A program made the translations under genes and the position numbers. A DNA stretch of 64,000 nt. Origin: Setaria digitata (Eukaryota; Nematoda; Chromadorea; Rhabditida; Setariidae). Where the stretch lies: NCBI GenBank assembly GCA_003640385.1, contig RCAB01000297.1:1-64000 (forward strand), in the 5' to 3' direction. The notes under the pieces are model-generated. The model saw only the letters and a program-made list of their open reading frames with translations. It was not told the DNA's origin and did no database searches. Within the stretch, counting starts at the first letter, position 1; every line of letters starts with the position of its first letter. Shown here in pieces: positions 26,596 to 43,495 of this stretch.

Positions 26596-29055
26596 TTGGC
26601 AAGGTGAAATACTTTGTCAAATCTGTGGAAGTAATTTGTGACAGATTTATCAGTAGTACATTCAAGCTGATAAATTCAAGCTGCAGCATTGAAACGACTG
26701 ATATTATTGATAACTTCTGGAGGCAAGACAGCATCCGATATGTTTAATCGTATCTTGTCTGTATCCTATAATATTTCATTCTTTCTATTAAGATAGGCGA
26801 ATCAATTAATTAATCTAAAATCATTGAGCTCTAGCATATATTCCTTAAAGCTAAAATATATGCAATTATCATATTTCGTTTAGTTTTTGTTAAAATTTGA
26901 ATCTTTCTTTTTTTTGCTTTCCTATTGTTGTGATTTAGCAAATAAGAAGAAAAGAAGAGAATGGATTAATTAAAATTATATTTATGATAATTTCATCGAT
27001 ATCACCGTTGTATACTTATCAGAAATATGTCATAGGTTTTCAATTTAAAAATCAATGAAATTTTTTAATTATTATTTAATTGTTATTTAATTTAATCATT
27101 TCAATTTTATATTACCAGCTAGTCATACTGTAATTCATTCTAGCAATATTTGTTCACTGATTTTTGAAATTTTCAGCTTTCTTCATAATAAAATTGTTAT
27201 CTGAAAATTTTGCCAATTGAGAAATTTTATTTTTCGTTTTCTTTTTTTATTCCTTGAAATTAATTTAAAATTTCATCCATTTCATTTTTTCTTCTTCTTT
27301 TTTTTTCATTGAAAAAGAAAAAAAAATTCATTTAAACTTTTTGTTTTGTAGTTTGTTGTAAATATGCGCTTAAAAGAAGCTTCAAAATTTAATTTCTTTC
27401 TTCAAAAAAAAAAAGAAAAAAAAAACTTGCAAATCTCAGTCGAAATTTTACACAAAAGAAAATTCAGCATTGGATCCAAGAATAGGATGAAATGATAAAA
27501 CAAAATTAAATCATTGTACTGCGTATATCTTACTTCTAAATCATTCTCTCTTGGCTGATCAGTTTTCTTCTCGTTTCAACCGTTGACATTTGAATTTAAA
27601 TTATCTCCTGTTAACTGGGGATTTTAAACTATGAGAGAGAAAAAAAAAAGAAAGGAAATGGAAAAAAAAAAAGTTAAATTTAAAATTACATGTACAAATT
27701 ATAAGTTTTAATAATTTTTTAATAATAATTAATGTATTAAAAAAAAAACACTGTGAATTTATTTTTCTGCTCCATCCTTTTTTTTTTTTTTTTTTTTGTC
27801 AGTATTTAGAAGACAAAAATTTTTGAATTTATGCTGAAAAAAAATTAAGTTATTTAGTAATAAGCAAAATGATCGTTATTTTTCTCGCAAAATTTGCTTT
27901 TTGAAAATCTTCAAAATTTCACTTAAAAAAAAATTTCTTATTTTTTGCATTTTTGCACTGACAATATCATTGACTTCAAAAAAAAAAAAAATGTTTTTAA
28001 CCGAAAAACAACAATTCCTATCAAATATGATAATATAATATTATTTAAAATCATTTCTTATTAGTAATTATGATCAAAAAAAAAAATTTTTTTTTTTTTC
28101 TTCAGTCATTACCATTTTCCTCTTTTCCCAGCAATTGATCAAATTTAAACTTTTCCGTAAACGCAAATTTTTATCGAAAAATGAAATCGCTTGGGATTAT
28201 TGCTATTTTTCATCTTTCCTTCATATTCATACTCGATGATAACAACGAAATGTCAGTAATAAAAATTTTAAAATATCACAAAATGAACAATAAATTTCCG
28301 GATGAGTTTTTCTTTACTTTTTTTTTCTTTTCTTTTCTTTTTTTTTTTGAGGGGAAGAAGAAGGAGAAAAAAAAAAAAAAAAAGGTAAAAATATACTAAA
28401 TGAAAATTGTTTTTCGTTTTTTTTTTTTTTTTTTTTAAGCTTTTTTAGATGATAAAAAAAATTAATTTTTGACTGAAATATTTAGTCTTAATTAAAATAG
28501 ATATTGATTTATCCTGCTGTCATATTATTCTGCTAGAATTATCACAATGATTAGTTAAAGTGATAAATAGTTGTTCAAAAATTCTTTCTATTCATTCAGT
28601 TTTTTTTTTTTTTTTATTTTTCTTTTTCTCTTGCTTTTATCTTCTCCATTTATTTCTCATCACTTTTTCCTCTCTGTATACATAGTTCTTTTTTTTTTTT
28701 TCACTTTTTATTAATAATAATAATTATTATTATTAATTATAATTATCTACCAGTTGTGTTAGTGTTATTTATTAACAAATTACTTTATTTTAGTATATGA
28801 ATTAAATTAAAAATTTTATCAGTATTGATTGCCGCTTTTCAGTACATTCGCATTTCCGTGGCATATTATTGAATTTTGCAAAAGCTGAATGAATGTGACA
28901 CATTTTTGTTGCTTATTTATTTATTATTTAAACATATATTTATTCAATTATTTATTCATTTCGTTGTTTATTTATTTGTCTGTTTGTTTACTTATTTAAT
29001 TTCTTCGATTAATTGCCAATCCATTTCTTTTACCGCTTAAAATGTTTGTTAAATT

Positions 29056-29094
<39 letters not shown>

Positions 29095-29584
29095 NTTTTT
29101 TTTTCGCTATGCGATTTTTGTTGTAATGGAAAATTTTGAAATTTGTAAAGTTTACAATTTTAAATCATTTGAAAAAGTGAATCACAATTTTCTCATTACA
29201 TGCAGCGTTCATAATTGGTTCTCTTTTAATTTGCAAACCTATTGTTTTTTTTTTTTTTTTTTTTTACACTTTAAACTTTCATTATGATTTATTGTTGGTA
29301 TAGGATTTAAGAACTAAAAAACATCCATACATTTTATTATGTTCTTTTAAATCAATCATTTTCTTCTAATTTTTTTTTTTTTTTTTTTTGCTCAAAAATT
29401 TTAATCGATTATTTTCTTTTTTTTTTTTGCATTTTTATTTTTTTGCCAAAAAAAAAAAAAAAAATTAATATAATATAAAATTTAAAAAAAAGGCAATCAA
29501 TCAATAATTGTTATCTTTCAACAATACAAAACTTTTTGCTAAAGATAACTTAAAAAATTCCTCTTTTTTTTCTTCTCTCCCTTT

Positions 29585-29587
<3 letters not shown>

Positions 29588-29620
<33 letters not shown>
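29588..29620. repeat. (CT)n microsatellite
   Basis: About 16 uninterrupted CT units about 0.7 kb upstream of the Ly6-like gene. Confidence 0.95.
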
Positions 29621-29621
<1 letters not shown>

Positions 29622-30271
29622 GTGAATACAGAAATATTCTAATTTTTTTTCCCTTCACATATTCTAACTGCTTCTATTAGTTTGTTCAGTAAATTTAATT
29701 TCAAAAAAAGAAGAAAGAAAAAGTAAGAATTGCTCTTAATGCTACATACATATTCGTTTTGTTGCCTATTTTCCATTTCCCTTTTATCGCCATGAACTAA
29801 ATTAGAAATTAAATTGTGATAAATTTTTTAGTCTGTTGTAAATTTCATAATATCATTTTTCTCATTGACTTCTTTGCGTAAATTTAATTCCTGTTTCTTT
29901 TCTTTTCTTTTCTTTTTTCCCTCCCCTTCGTCCCCTCAGAAAGAACACAACAATGTTGCTAATTAATAATGATAATTAGTGATGATAGTAGTAAGTATTT
30001 AATAATTATTATGATAAAATAACAGAGGGAAGTTTATTGTGCAATAATGCATTGCTAACAATTAAATTATTTCATCGTTATGGAATATTTTTTATTTATT
30101 AATTAATGAAAATATGCCTGCTAATAATATTGATACTAATATAACAAAGAAATTATTTAGTTAATAAAAGATTAAAAGTTAAAAATAATAACAATAAAGA
30201 GAGCAAAATATTAACAAACAAGCGATAAATGAATGAATAAAAAAGGACGAAAGCAGTGGCATATATGATAA

Positions 30272-33200
30272 ATGATAATGAAACAACTTGGATTTATTGC
30301 TCTATTATTAAATCGTTATTCTCAATCACTCTTATGCTATGATTGTTATGATACGGGTCCATCTAATCAACAATGTGTGAAATCGAGGAATTGTTCTGGT
30401 GAAGCATGCATATTATGTAAGTTTTGTTAATTAGTAAACGAGAATTAGCTTAATTTAGATTGTTTCTTAGTTTTACACTTTCATTTAGTTCACTTAAATT
30501 TTAGTTGTTAAATAATCGTAAAAAAAAATTTTGCATTGTTAGCTGATTAAGTAATTAATTAAATTGCTCATTTGTGTAAATTTCAGTTCGCTAATTAAGT
30601 GCTTTAATTGTTTTGCTGCACTTTTTTCCTTAATTAGCTAAGTTAATCAATTTATTGCACTTCACTGTAGCCATGCAAAATTATCACAAATTTCCTCGAA
30701 ATTCCTTCTCATTAAATTTTTTTTTTCTTTGAAGTAAGTGTAAAATTGCTTTTAATATATCACAATTTTTTATTTCTGAGTTTTATTACTTTTTTTTTTT
30801 TGCTACATTTTGAGCTTCCTTATTTAATAGAATGAAAGAATTTTCTTTTTTTTTTTTGTTTCTCTTTTAGAAAATTATTATTTAGCTGAAGAATTTTTTC
30901 AAAAAAAGAAAAAAAAAAAAGAAATAAGTAATATGATAAATAAGCTTGCTTCTTTTTTTTTTCTTGAAAATTTTAATCTATAAAAAATAAATTTTTTTTT
31001 TAACATTTTTCTTTATCATTCTCCTTTCATATTTGTTTAATGCATATATACAAAGTAATAATTGAATAAGTTTTGAAATTGAATTTTCATTTTTAAATTA
31101 AATTTTATAAATTTTAAGATGAAGGAAAAGATATGATGCTATCAACAGCCTTTTGCTTGCTAAATTTGCCAAATCATTATCGTAAACGGGCCAACAATGT
31201 TAATGGTGCCGAATGTTGGCTGGAAAGTGATGGAAATGGAATGCACTGTATATGTTCAGAAAATTTTTGTAATCAATTACGTGACCGACGAATTCCATCT
31301 CAAGGTAACAAAATTAATTAAGATAATTAATTAATTTTTTGCTCGAATAAATTTTTTTCTTTTTTTTTTTGTTGCAAAAAATTACACTTTATTTTAATAT
31401 TTTAATCCTCCTTCTTTTTTTTTTTTTTTTTTTGTTTGTAAATATTTTTTGAATTGTTTTAATAAAATTTACTGTTATTTTTCTTCTTATAAATTTTACA
31501 CGAATTATGCTTTTTTTGTGTTCTTTTTCAAAACAAATTTTAGATTTATTTTTCAAAAGTAATTCTTGAAGCAGTTAATAAATTTGAGAAGAATTAAATT
31601 TGTTTCTTTTTTTTTTTTCGAATTGTTTTTGAAATGATTATTAAATTTAATAAAACATTAAAACACTCCTTTTCTTTTTCTATTTCAAGTAATTTTTTTT
31701 TTTTTTTTGATTTAGTTTTTAAAAAATTTCTATTTAACAATAATCATTAAAGTGCTTCTTTTCTTTGTTTCAAAACGAATTACCAATTATTTACTTTGAA
31801 AATTTTGAGGAAATATGCCACTTAAAAATGCACTGATGATCAAGAATAATCCATTGATTGATTACGATTATAATATTGATAACGATGCTGATTTCACTTT
31901 CGACTTAACAAATTTGGATGATCATGTAAATGCCGTTGCCGGTGATTCATTTGATGGTTGGTTAATTAAAATGGAAAGAGGGAGGGAGAGGGAAAAAAAA
32001 AAGGAAAGAAAAAATTAACGAACTTATTTTGATACCATATGTAGCAATTAAATAATCAATTGATCATAAAACAAATTAAATGAGTAAGTTCTAGAAATTA
32101 ATTCTCCCATAAAAAAGAAATGCATTATAAAAATTTAAATTATTCTTTTCCTTTTTTTTTTTTTTTTTAAATTATGAAATATATTAATTAAGTTCTATAT
32201 GTAAAAAATTATTGCCGTTTATTTCATTTATTATGAGACATTTAATAATGGAAAGTTTCATATGAGAAATGATTTTTTTTTTTTTTTTGTTCATGCGAAT
32301 TTAAGCATTTAAATTTTTAAATGAAAATAATATTAAAATTATTATTATTATTTTTTTTTTTTTGACGTAAATAAGGAAAAAGAAATATTTTTTGCAGCGG
32401 AAACTTTGCGTACAAAAAAAAAAAAAAAAAATCGCTTTAATTTATTTATCATTGTTTAGGATTGAGTTTTAATTTCCTGTTTTAAATTTCCAATTTATTT
32501 TCCCATTAGTAGATTTTTTTTTTATTAGCATTCCAATCATTTTTCTAATACAACATTTGGATAAGTGTTAGTTTAATTTCTCTTTTTTTTTTTCTTGTTT
32601 CTTCAAAAATTTGAAGAAAAATAAATTCAATGCTTTTTTTTTTCTTTCCTTTTCTACCTTAGTCACAAACGATCTTGATGATGGATGTTTGTTGATGTTT
32701 GAAAAAAAAAAAAAAATAAACAAGAAGGAAAAAATGGAAATGAGCAACATAGGGAGTTAAGAAGCTGGAATGTAATTAAGTGATTGGTGATAAATTCATT
32801 CTTATCAATGCTAAGCATCTTTATACACATTATTTATGTAGCAATAATAGTTAGCTATCACAAAAAATAAAAAAAAAAAAAAGGAAGAATGTAGATATTA
32901 CGTTCTTAATTACTATATTTTCATTTTTTTTTTTTTTTTTAGCAACATTTAGGAAAAATTTTACTTAAATTTATTAAAGTTTTGGCTAAAAAAAAAAAAA
33001 TGAAAAATTCTTTATTATTTCCAGATTTGATTCCAATAGGAATCGATAAATCTGATTATCAGGATGAATTGGAATCATCATTACATGTATCACCAATGCC
33101 AACTTTACCACTATCACTATCATCATCATCATCACCATCATTATCAGTCACTGAATTTCAAAATGATAATTATACAACAGCAAGATCATCACTTCCCAAT

Positions 33201-33398
33201 CAAAACAATCACTTCTATGTAACTAATGAAAATATTAAGACAGAACAAATAATTGAAATTATTACAATGAATCCGGATGAAATGTTAAAAGAACTGAAGC
33301 GAAATATAACACTTTCGAAGGGAGCAACAAATAATAATTGCATGATGATTTGTTCAATATATTTTATTTTAGCATCATTCTTTAAACTTTCCTCGTAA
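30272..33398 (+). CDS. Secreted Ly6/three-finger domain protein, probably GPI-anchored
   Basis: Exons 30272-30416, 31119-31304, probably 31810-31956, and 33025-33398, all joined in phase 1, give 283 aa (234 aa if exon 3 is skipped). A second in-frame ATG at 30278 may be the true start. After a hydrophobic leader come ten cysteines in Ly6/uPAR order, starting CYDC and ending CICSENFCN, the diagnostic CxCx4CN close. The remainder is acidic and Ser-rich, and the C-terminus is hydrophobic (MMICSIYFILASFF), as for a GPI-attachment signal. Nematode ODR-2/HOT proteins share this build and sit on neuronal surfaces. I cannot assign an orthologue. Exon 3 encodes an acidic segment (DYDYNIDNDADFTFDL). 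Its 3' splice site is TTGAG|G and its donor GTTGGT, both weak, so it may be a cassette exon. Confidence 0.75.
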
Positions 33399-35073
33399 AT
33401 TACCATTTTTGAAATTTAAAAAAAAAAAAAAAAAAAAAAAAGCATTCATAATAACAGAATTGGAAAATGTCATTTTACATTTGGTTAAAATAGGTCATTA
33501 ATATATCATCCATCTTTCTTATAAAGCTAAGACATGCATTTTTTTTTTTTGTAATGAATTGAAAACTAAAATTAAATTGGGGAAATGATTTTTGAATACT
33601 TTTCGGCTATTTTATTTTTTTTTTTTTTTTTTTTTAAGTGAGATATTTTCAAATTACTATTCCGGGGAAAAAAAATGAACAAATAAATAAGTAAATAAGT
33701 GAAAAAGGAGGATGAAGCTATTTTGCGAAATTTTTAGCAGAAAAAAAAAAAGAAGAAAATGAAAGAAATTTGACCAGTTAATTGATGATTTAATTATCAA
33801 TTATTGCCTAAACTAATTATTAGTACATAGTTATTGATTTTATAATTAAAAAAAAAAAAAAAAGAAATTGATTCGCAAAGCGAATTAAATCCTTACTCGG
33901 CGGTATATGTGCATGAATGTATAATAAAAAATACTAAAAAGTGTATGTAAAGATGAAAAAGGATGATATACAAAATAGCAAAATAAATGAATATTCTTTA
34001 GTTCATCATTCAAAATAATCTAATTTAGATAATTACGTTAATTAAAACTTGTGATCAATTTAAATCGGTTTGATAAAACCAAATAATCACTATCAATCTT
34101 TTCATCCCTCTTTGTCCAATCATGTGCCTTTTTCTTTTGGCTGAAAAATTTCAAATTTTTATTATATTCCTATTAAATATACTGCACTTCGCATTTTATT
34201 GGTGATATTTACACAAATCTGCTTTTTCCTTTCGTTTTTTTTTTTCAAAAAAAAAAAAAAAAAAAGAAAGGAAAAAAAGACTTAAAAATTCATTTTGATC
34301 AGTCATTGTTTAGTTCGACAATTTATCAACAATATCATTATATCGCTGCTTATTTTAACAATTTATCAACGGTAGCATTGTACCTGTTTGCTTACATATG
34401 TACCATTTATTGTTCTAACTATCAAAAAGTTCACTGCTTTGTTCAGTCATTAATGTAATGATTAAAATCATTGATTTATGGTAGATTAAGAAAAAAGGCT
34501 GTGAGATTTACGAAAAGAATGTATTTTTTATATGCAGTGCTGAAATTGATAAGATCAATGCAATTAACACCTTTATCTGCAATGTTGGAATTGATGAGAT
34601 CAATGTAATTAATATCTATTACTCAAACACGTTCCGCCTAATAAGTAGTAAAAGTATGCATTTCATTCAATTACAATCATAATGACAGAACATTCACAAC
34701 AAATATAGAAGTTCACTTTTTTTTTTTTTTTTTTTCTATATTTATGAATAAATGTCACGAAGAAATGTTACAAACATTCAAAAAAAAAAGAACATCTAAA
34801 AAAAAAATTATTTCTGTCCTTTCAAAGTTCTCGCAAATTGTGCTTTAGCAAAAATGTCAAAACAAAAAAAGGAAGGAAAGAAGGTATAGAAATTTTTACC
34901 ACAATTGGCACTACTAATTGACGGAAAAAAGATTTCAACAAATTATTCGACTTCTAAAATTTTTGATAAGACAATCAAAATTATAGCAATGCTGAAAATA
35001 CAATCTATGTGAACCGATACTCACAGAATAATTGAAATGGATTAATTACATCGGAAAAGGATTTAACCAACGA
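33399..35073. other. Intergenic region between convergent genes
   Basis: The 3' flanks of the Ly6-like gene (+) and the Eco1 gene (-). AATAAA words near 33682 could serve the Ly6-like gene. The rest is AT-rich with A/T runs, and I see no gene. Confidence 0.6.
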
Positions 35074-37148
35074 TTAATGGCAAAAATCAGAATTCAAACT
35101 ATAAAGAAGCACTTTTCCACCACATGCGTAATTTTTCGCAAAAGCTAAACCACTATCGGTTAAACTACTAAATGCAATTCTATCACGTGTTATCAAATCT
35201 GAACTGATAAAATGAGATCGTACATGATCCAACAAAAGTACTGCAATACCTTTACGTCGTAAACATTGATGCACCCAAATGCGATTAACACCCATATATA
35301 TATTGTTAGTCCGAGATAATACATCAGTATTCTTGGAATTTTCCTTGAAATTAAACAAAATATTTTAGAATTATTCATTGAATATTAATTTAAGCATCAA
35401 ATTAAATTACAAGCTCACAAAAAAAAAAAAAAAAGAGAAACGATAAATATAGCATCTTGAAATAACAAAAAGGAACTGGAAAGTAATTATAAACATTCTT
35501 TTTACCAATGAAAACCTTAATTATACTAAAATTAACTGAAAACAATAAAAATGCATATACTTCTGCANGCATGTACTTCTGCATAATAGAGCTGCTTCTT
35601 CGATACTTTTTCAACCAATGCAATAGCACCAATAAAATAATACGTATCTGAAGCCGTAATAAATACCCAAGCTTGTCTTCTGCCATCTGATGTCCAAACT
35701 TGTCCTAAATCCGGTGTATAACCTAATTCCTTATTGACGCATTCAAGAATAACCTGAAAAAATATTGTGGAAATGGGAAAATATGAAAACTACGCAAATA
35801 TCACAAGATAATGAACACTGTGAAAATGTTTTGAAGCCAGAAATTAACATTGGAAAATTAGAATGAAATAAAGTTGAATTAGTTCAATTAAAAAAAAAAA
35901 AGGATTCTATCAGTTAGTTGTATACTAATTAATATCAAAACATTACCACATAAATGTAATGATAAAATGAAATATATCACTTTAGCATATTCGATGCAGA
36001 AGAATTATCAGCAAAAAATGGTAACCTTATCAACACGTGCTTTCAGAGTACATTTCGATATTTGCGTGATGCAAAATATGTAACTGTAAGTCCCTTGGAA
36101 TTGTTCAACAATACAGAAAGCAGAGCTGAAAAAAGAAGAAAAGGAATCTTGTTGTTGATTAATTTATACTAGCACAAATTTACATTGTAACATAAATTTG
36201 GTATATTTATAAACAATAATCACCAATTACACAAAGAAAAAAAAAAGATCCCATATAATATCTTATTCCGCAACAGTTAGATTTTAATTTTAAATTAAAA
36301 CTGCGAAAAATACTTCGAACTTGAACTCAAATATAAGATGGTGAAATTATCAAATAAAATTAAACTATACCGTTTCCAAATATTTAACTGAGCGGTCTGT
36401 ACACGAAACCATTCAGTTGACACAAAACGACTATGATATTTTTGATGCTGCTTCCGATCAATTAACGAATCAGAATCATACACCATACCACACTAAAATA
36501 CTTTAAATTTGGGATAATTTTAAAAATTTCATCATATATTTCTTATCAACATATCAAAATCATATGTTTTATCAAATTTTTGTTTGAAATTATGCCTAAA
36601 TTATTTTAATTCTTCATCTTNATAATTTTAAAAATTTCATCATATATTTCTTATCAACATATCAAAATCATATCTTTTATCAAATTTTTGTTTGAAATTA
36701 TGCCTAAATTATTTTAATTCTTCATCTTCACGATTAAGTTGCACTGCTAATATCCTATGATTTAATCAGTACTAATGCTTATCATTCGCTATCATTTGTG
36801 TTGGCGCATAAATTGAAAGAATCAGGAAACCTTATCACAATGCTGATGACCAAACTGCTTTTGTCCGGCATCCAGAATCATCTGTTTCGGATCATCCAGT
36901 AGCATGCGTCGTTTTTTTTTAGTCACCTTATCAGATTCAATAATTGTACGAATAATTTTTGAAGTGCTAGCTGTACCAGACGATTGTGATAAGGAATGAT
37001 TTTCAGCTGATTGCAAAGAATCATGAAAATTTTCATTCTCGCAATTTAAATCAATAACAGGAATTGATTTGCAATTGATAACTGATATAGTGTTTCGTTC
37101 CGGCAAACGATAGAAATCAGTTAGCAATTTTTGCCGTAAATTTGACAT
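35074..37148 (-). CDS. eco-1: Eco1/ESCO-type cohesin N-acetyltransferase
   Basis: Five exons on the minus strand: 37148-36831, 36492-36371, 36125-36026, 35753-35577 and 35343-35074, 328 aa. The family acetylates SMC3 during S phase to establish sister-chromatid cohesion, in the nucleus. The N-terminal ~90 residues are low-complexity. A C2H2 finger follows the family signature LDAGQKQFG: C104, C107, H122, H126 (CDKCGMVYD...HQKYH), split by intron 1. The GNAT domain ends with GVNRIWVHQCLRRKGIA (257-273), which holds the acetyl-CoA loop RRKGIA, and RDRIAFSSLTDSGLAFAKNY. These match ESCO1/2 and yeast Eco1 closely; the protein lacks the long N-terminus of human ESCO1. The exon 4 end falls beside the N at 35568: a 15-bp duplicated overlap there supplies two copies of the GTACAT/GTATAT donor. 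Intron 1 holds another unmerged overlap (36514-36728). I chose the start 32 nt behind a TTTCAG. Confidence 0.93.
35553..35583. repeat. 15-bp contig overlap around N at 35568
   Basis: GCATATACTTCTGCA and GCATGTACTTCTGCA flank a single N. The join falls on the 3' end of exon 4 of the Eco1 gene and its splice donor. Removing one copy leaves a normal exon-intron junction. Confidence 0.8.
36514..36728. repeat. Unmerged contig overlap around N at 36621
   Basis: The 107-bp copies 36514-36620 and 36622-36728 differ at one base (G/C). They lie within intron 1 of the Eco1 gene, so that intron is about 108 bp too long in this assembly. Confidence 0.9.
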
Positions 37149-37180
37149 TCTAAATGCTTAAAGCTTGAAACATTCAGAAG

Positions 37181-37186
37181 CTGAAA
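37181..37186 (-). promoter_or_regulatory. Likely spliced-leader acceptor of the Eco1 gene
   Basis: On the minus strand a T-rich run ends in TTTCAG, and the exon begins at 37180, 32 nt before the ATG. No convincing upstream coding exon is seen. Confidence 0.5.
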
Positions 37187-38718
37187 AAAGAAAAACAAAA
37201 AAGAAAACAGAAATTAAAGCATTAGAATTAGGAAATTTAAAATGGACAGTACATGCTACTTCAAATATTTGATGGATTAAAATGCTCTAGCGTAGATAAG
37301 AAAAAAAAACCGGAAATTTCTTCTTCTTTGAACTTTGTCTTTTCGATGAATAAAATTTTTTTTTTTTTGGAGTATAAAAGACAGAATATTTCTCCACTTT
37401 TTCCTTGAAGCTAATTCGTAGACATTAAAAGAAAAGCTTTCATATTCATCATAACTTTGACCTATTGTAAGTTGCTGATTCATCATTTCCAAATGATCAT
37501 CAAATTAACATATATCAATTATATATAGCAAAGAAAATACCTGAAAAATTGAAAGTGAAAAAATCGATTCTTTGCATTTTTGAAATTACTCCTTAATTGT
37601 GATTCTGGAGATTCAATTATTCATATATTCAAATAATATTAAGTCTAATAAGAAATGAAAATGCATTTTGATATTAAGCAAAAAATCAGGAAACTACAAA
37701 ACGATCACTTTTGCTTTTACATAATAGACTTAAAAAAAAAAAAAAAATGTTACTAAATATAAGAATAAATTGAATCCTTTGCAATCACAATTATGAAATA
37801 ATTTAAAAAGAAATTTGCCGAAAATATATATACATAATTAAATTATAACTTTTCACTTGCAGCTCACAACATCCAGCGAGAATATTTAAAATGACTAAAT
37901 TGCAAGGGGAAGACATGATATGAAACGAATAAGAATTAAATTTATTGCAGTACGAAGAAACTTTAATTCTAACTGATTAACTTAAAATTACGCACTAAAA
38001 AGATCTGAAGAGGGAAAAAAAGAAAAATAAGAAAATATTTGATAATGCTAAACAAACAAACAAATAGCCATTAATAGCAAACAATATATTTATTTTTATT
38101 AATAAATGCAATGCACTGAAAACATTCTGAAATGAGCTACAACAAACTTACTGTGATTTCAAAAACTGTCTAATTACTCAACTTTAGCCTGTAACCAAAA
38201 ATGCCTTAAATCATAAAAAGCAAATTTGTAAACTATTATCACGTTAATAATAATTTACTTATAATTATTCTCAATTTAGTCATTTTATTCAAAAATTCTA
38301 CTGAGTATTCTAAGAGCTATCCTATCTACCCCTATCATCAGCGAAATTCGATAAGTTCCCAAAGTCTAATCATTTGTTGAATAAAGCAGTTAAAGCTGCT
38401 CTGTGAAACTGTGACATTTGAAAGTGGCAAAAAGCACATGCTAGCTAGCAATCGAGAAATTGAACTGAAGGCAATAAGGTAATATAAGCTAAAATATTAT
38501 CCCATTTATTAACTCTCAAAATTTTATTCTACTTTTGTGAAGTATTTTCTATTTGTTGTTTGTTATATTAATGAAAATTTAATTCCACAAATGCATACAT
38601 ACATGAGCGATATTTCGAAATAATAAAAATTTTTAACGCTTCAGGAAATGATGCATGCTAAATCATTCACATTTATACGACATATAAAGACATAGCTCAC
38701 AAATAATCATTTTGGATG

Positions 38719-38755
<37 letters not shown>

Positions 38756-39477
38756 AAAAGAATCGGAGCAATGAAAAGAGGAACTATCAGGGAAAAGTGA
38801 AAAATAAAACCCGTAAAAATTATATTAACTGCAAACCTGGAATCTTGCTGCTCTTAACCAAATTCAAAAGGAATTTTATTTTGAACATGTCATAAGTTTT
38901 TAAAGCATATCAACCAACGCCTCCAATTTCTTTATTTTTCTAACTCTTTTGTCGTAACCGATGAATAAGTAGCTAGATCAAATTTTAGATATGAAGGGAC
39001 TTAAATTTCACCAACCGATCTGAAATTCTATTCAGTGATAAGACTTTTAGAATTTAAGACCAAAACATTTTAGATAACAAAAAAGTTGATCCGTCCAAAC
39101 AATAAGCCCTGCAGTAATAAAATAATATTACAGGAAATGTATAATACTAGAAAAATGACTCTTTTTTTACCATCTAGCTCTCTCAATAATCTCTAAATAC
39201 TGTGTTCATTAATAACTGATGCCTTAATCCAAGTTTTAACTAAATCAAATCTCTTGTTGATTATCGCTTTTCCTGTAATGTTTGAAATCATGTCCCACTA
39301 CTAAGTTATTCCTCAACGAATTGCTTTTTGCCTCTTTCTTTTTGTATCTATCAACGGCCATCCCTTTTTTCTTAACCTGAGAGTTATTTAAAGACAAAAC
39401 CAATGAAATGAAATGAAATCAATATGAATATCATATCAACAAAATACAGACCAACCACCATCAAATTAGGTTCATTC
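37187..39477. other. Intergenic region, no supported gene
   Basis: Lies between the SR-protein gene (3' side) and the Eco1 start. One minus-strand open frame at 37277-37492 (starting MEMMNQQLTIGQSYDEYESF) looks slightly protein-like but runs into poly-Lys and has no clear splice partner. A pure A-run lies at about 38719-38753. Confidence 0.5.
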
Positions 39478-42850
<3,373 letters not shown>

Positions 42851-42851
42851 A

Positions 42852-42857
42852 CTGAAA
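42852..42857 (-). promoter_or_regulatory. Spliced-leader acceptor 1 nt before the SR-protein ATG
   Basis: On the minus strand ATTTCAG is followed by a single T and then ATG. If used for trans-splicing, the native 5' UTR is one nucleotide plus the leader. Confidence 0.6.
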
Positions 42858-43495
42858 TAATACAATGTAAATTGATTATTTCATGCTAAAACACTCCCAT
42901 TTATACAGCAATTTACAAAACATATTTTATGCAAATGTCTGGGCAACATCCGGAGAGGTAAATTAATCTCGCAAAGCCTGAACCGTAATTAACCATTCGG
43001 AATGGCCTTGAGAAATTTGAGCTTTTCTGGAAAGCGGTGGCGCTATGAAAATGAACAATTTATATTGGTAGCGTTGCAGTGATTGAGCTTTTTCTTTTTT
43101 TTTCTTTCCTCATCTTTCATGTCTTGCTTCGCGTTAACTAGTTCATTGTTCCGTTTCGGTTTTCTCAAAACGGAAAATAGCTATAGTTGCTTTCTTACTG
43201 GTGAATCATTTTCCTGAAAAGGCTCTCTATTGATTCATATGTAACAATTATAAGAATTAATAACATTTATGCATATTGCGATGAATAATTGAAAGATAGA
43301 AGAGGTGAATTGCATAGATTGGTAGAAACTAATTTATAGAGCGATTGGTTTACTATTGAGAAATGTGCAATAGTGCAAAATTGGTTGCATTATTTGACGG
43401 ATTTTTTTTTTTTTTTTTTTTCACTGCAAGGGTAATTTTAATTTCAAGAAATGTTTTAGACTATAAGAAATCTCATTTACTAATATAAGAGAGTG
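42858..43495. promoter_or_regulatory. Shared promoter region of the SR-protein gene and GPATCH11
   Basis: About 640 bp separate the divergent start codons. It is less AT-rich than the flanks (e.g. 42960-43080), with a T-run at 43402-43420. No canonical TATA box is evident to me. Co-regulation is inferred from layout only. Confidence 0.45.

Larger units (their letters stand above)
14564..30271. other. Gene-poor AT-rich region
   Basis: About 15.7 kb in which I cannot support a gene. It holds the 57-bp minisatellite, an unmerged contig overlap around 23294, a GATA-rich palindromic repeat at 25195-25440, an ATT-rich patch at 26515-26595, a CT tract and many A or T runs. A more complex island at 18820-19040 (ATTCTCGAG and TTGACAAT words) and one at 25815-25935 are unassigned. 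Confidence 0.6.

Noticed and set aside
37277..37492. Minus-strand frame starting MEMMNQQLTIGQSYDEYESF
   Set aside because: Could be a small exon upstream of the Eco1 start, but it runs into a poly-Lys stretch and I found no in-frame junction to the Eco1 exon, which has its own likely trans-splice site.
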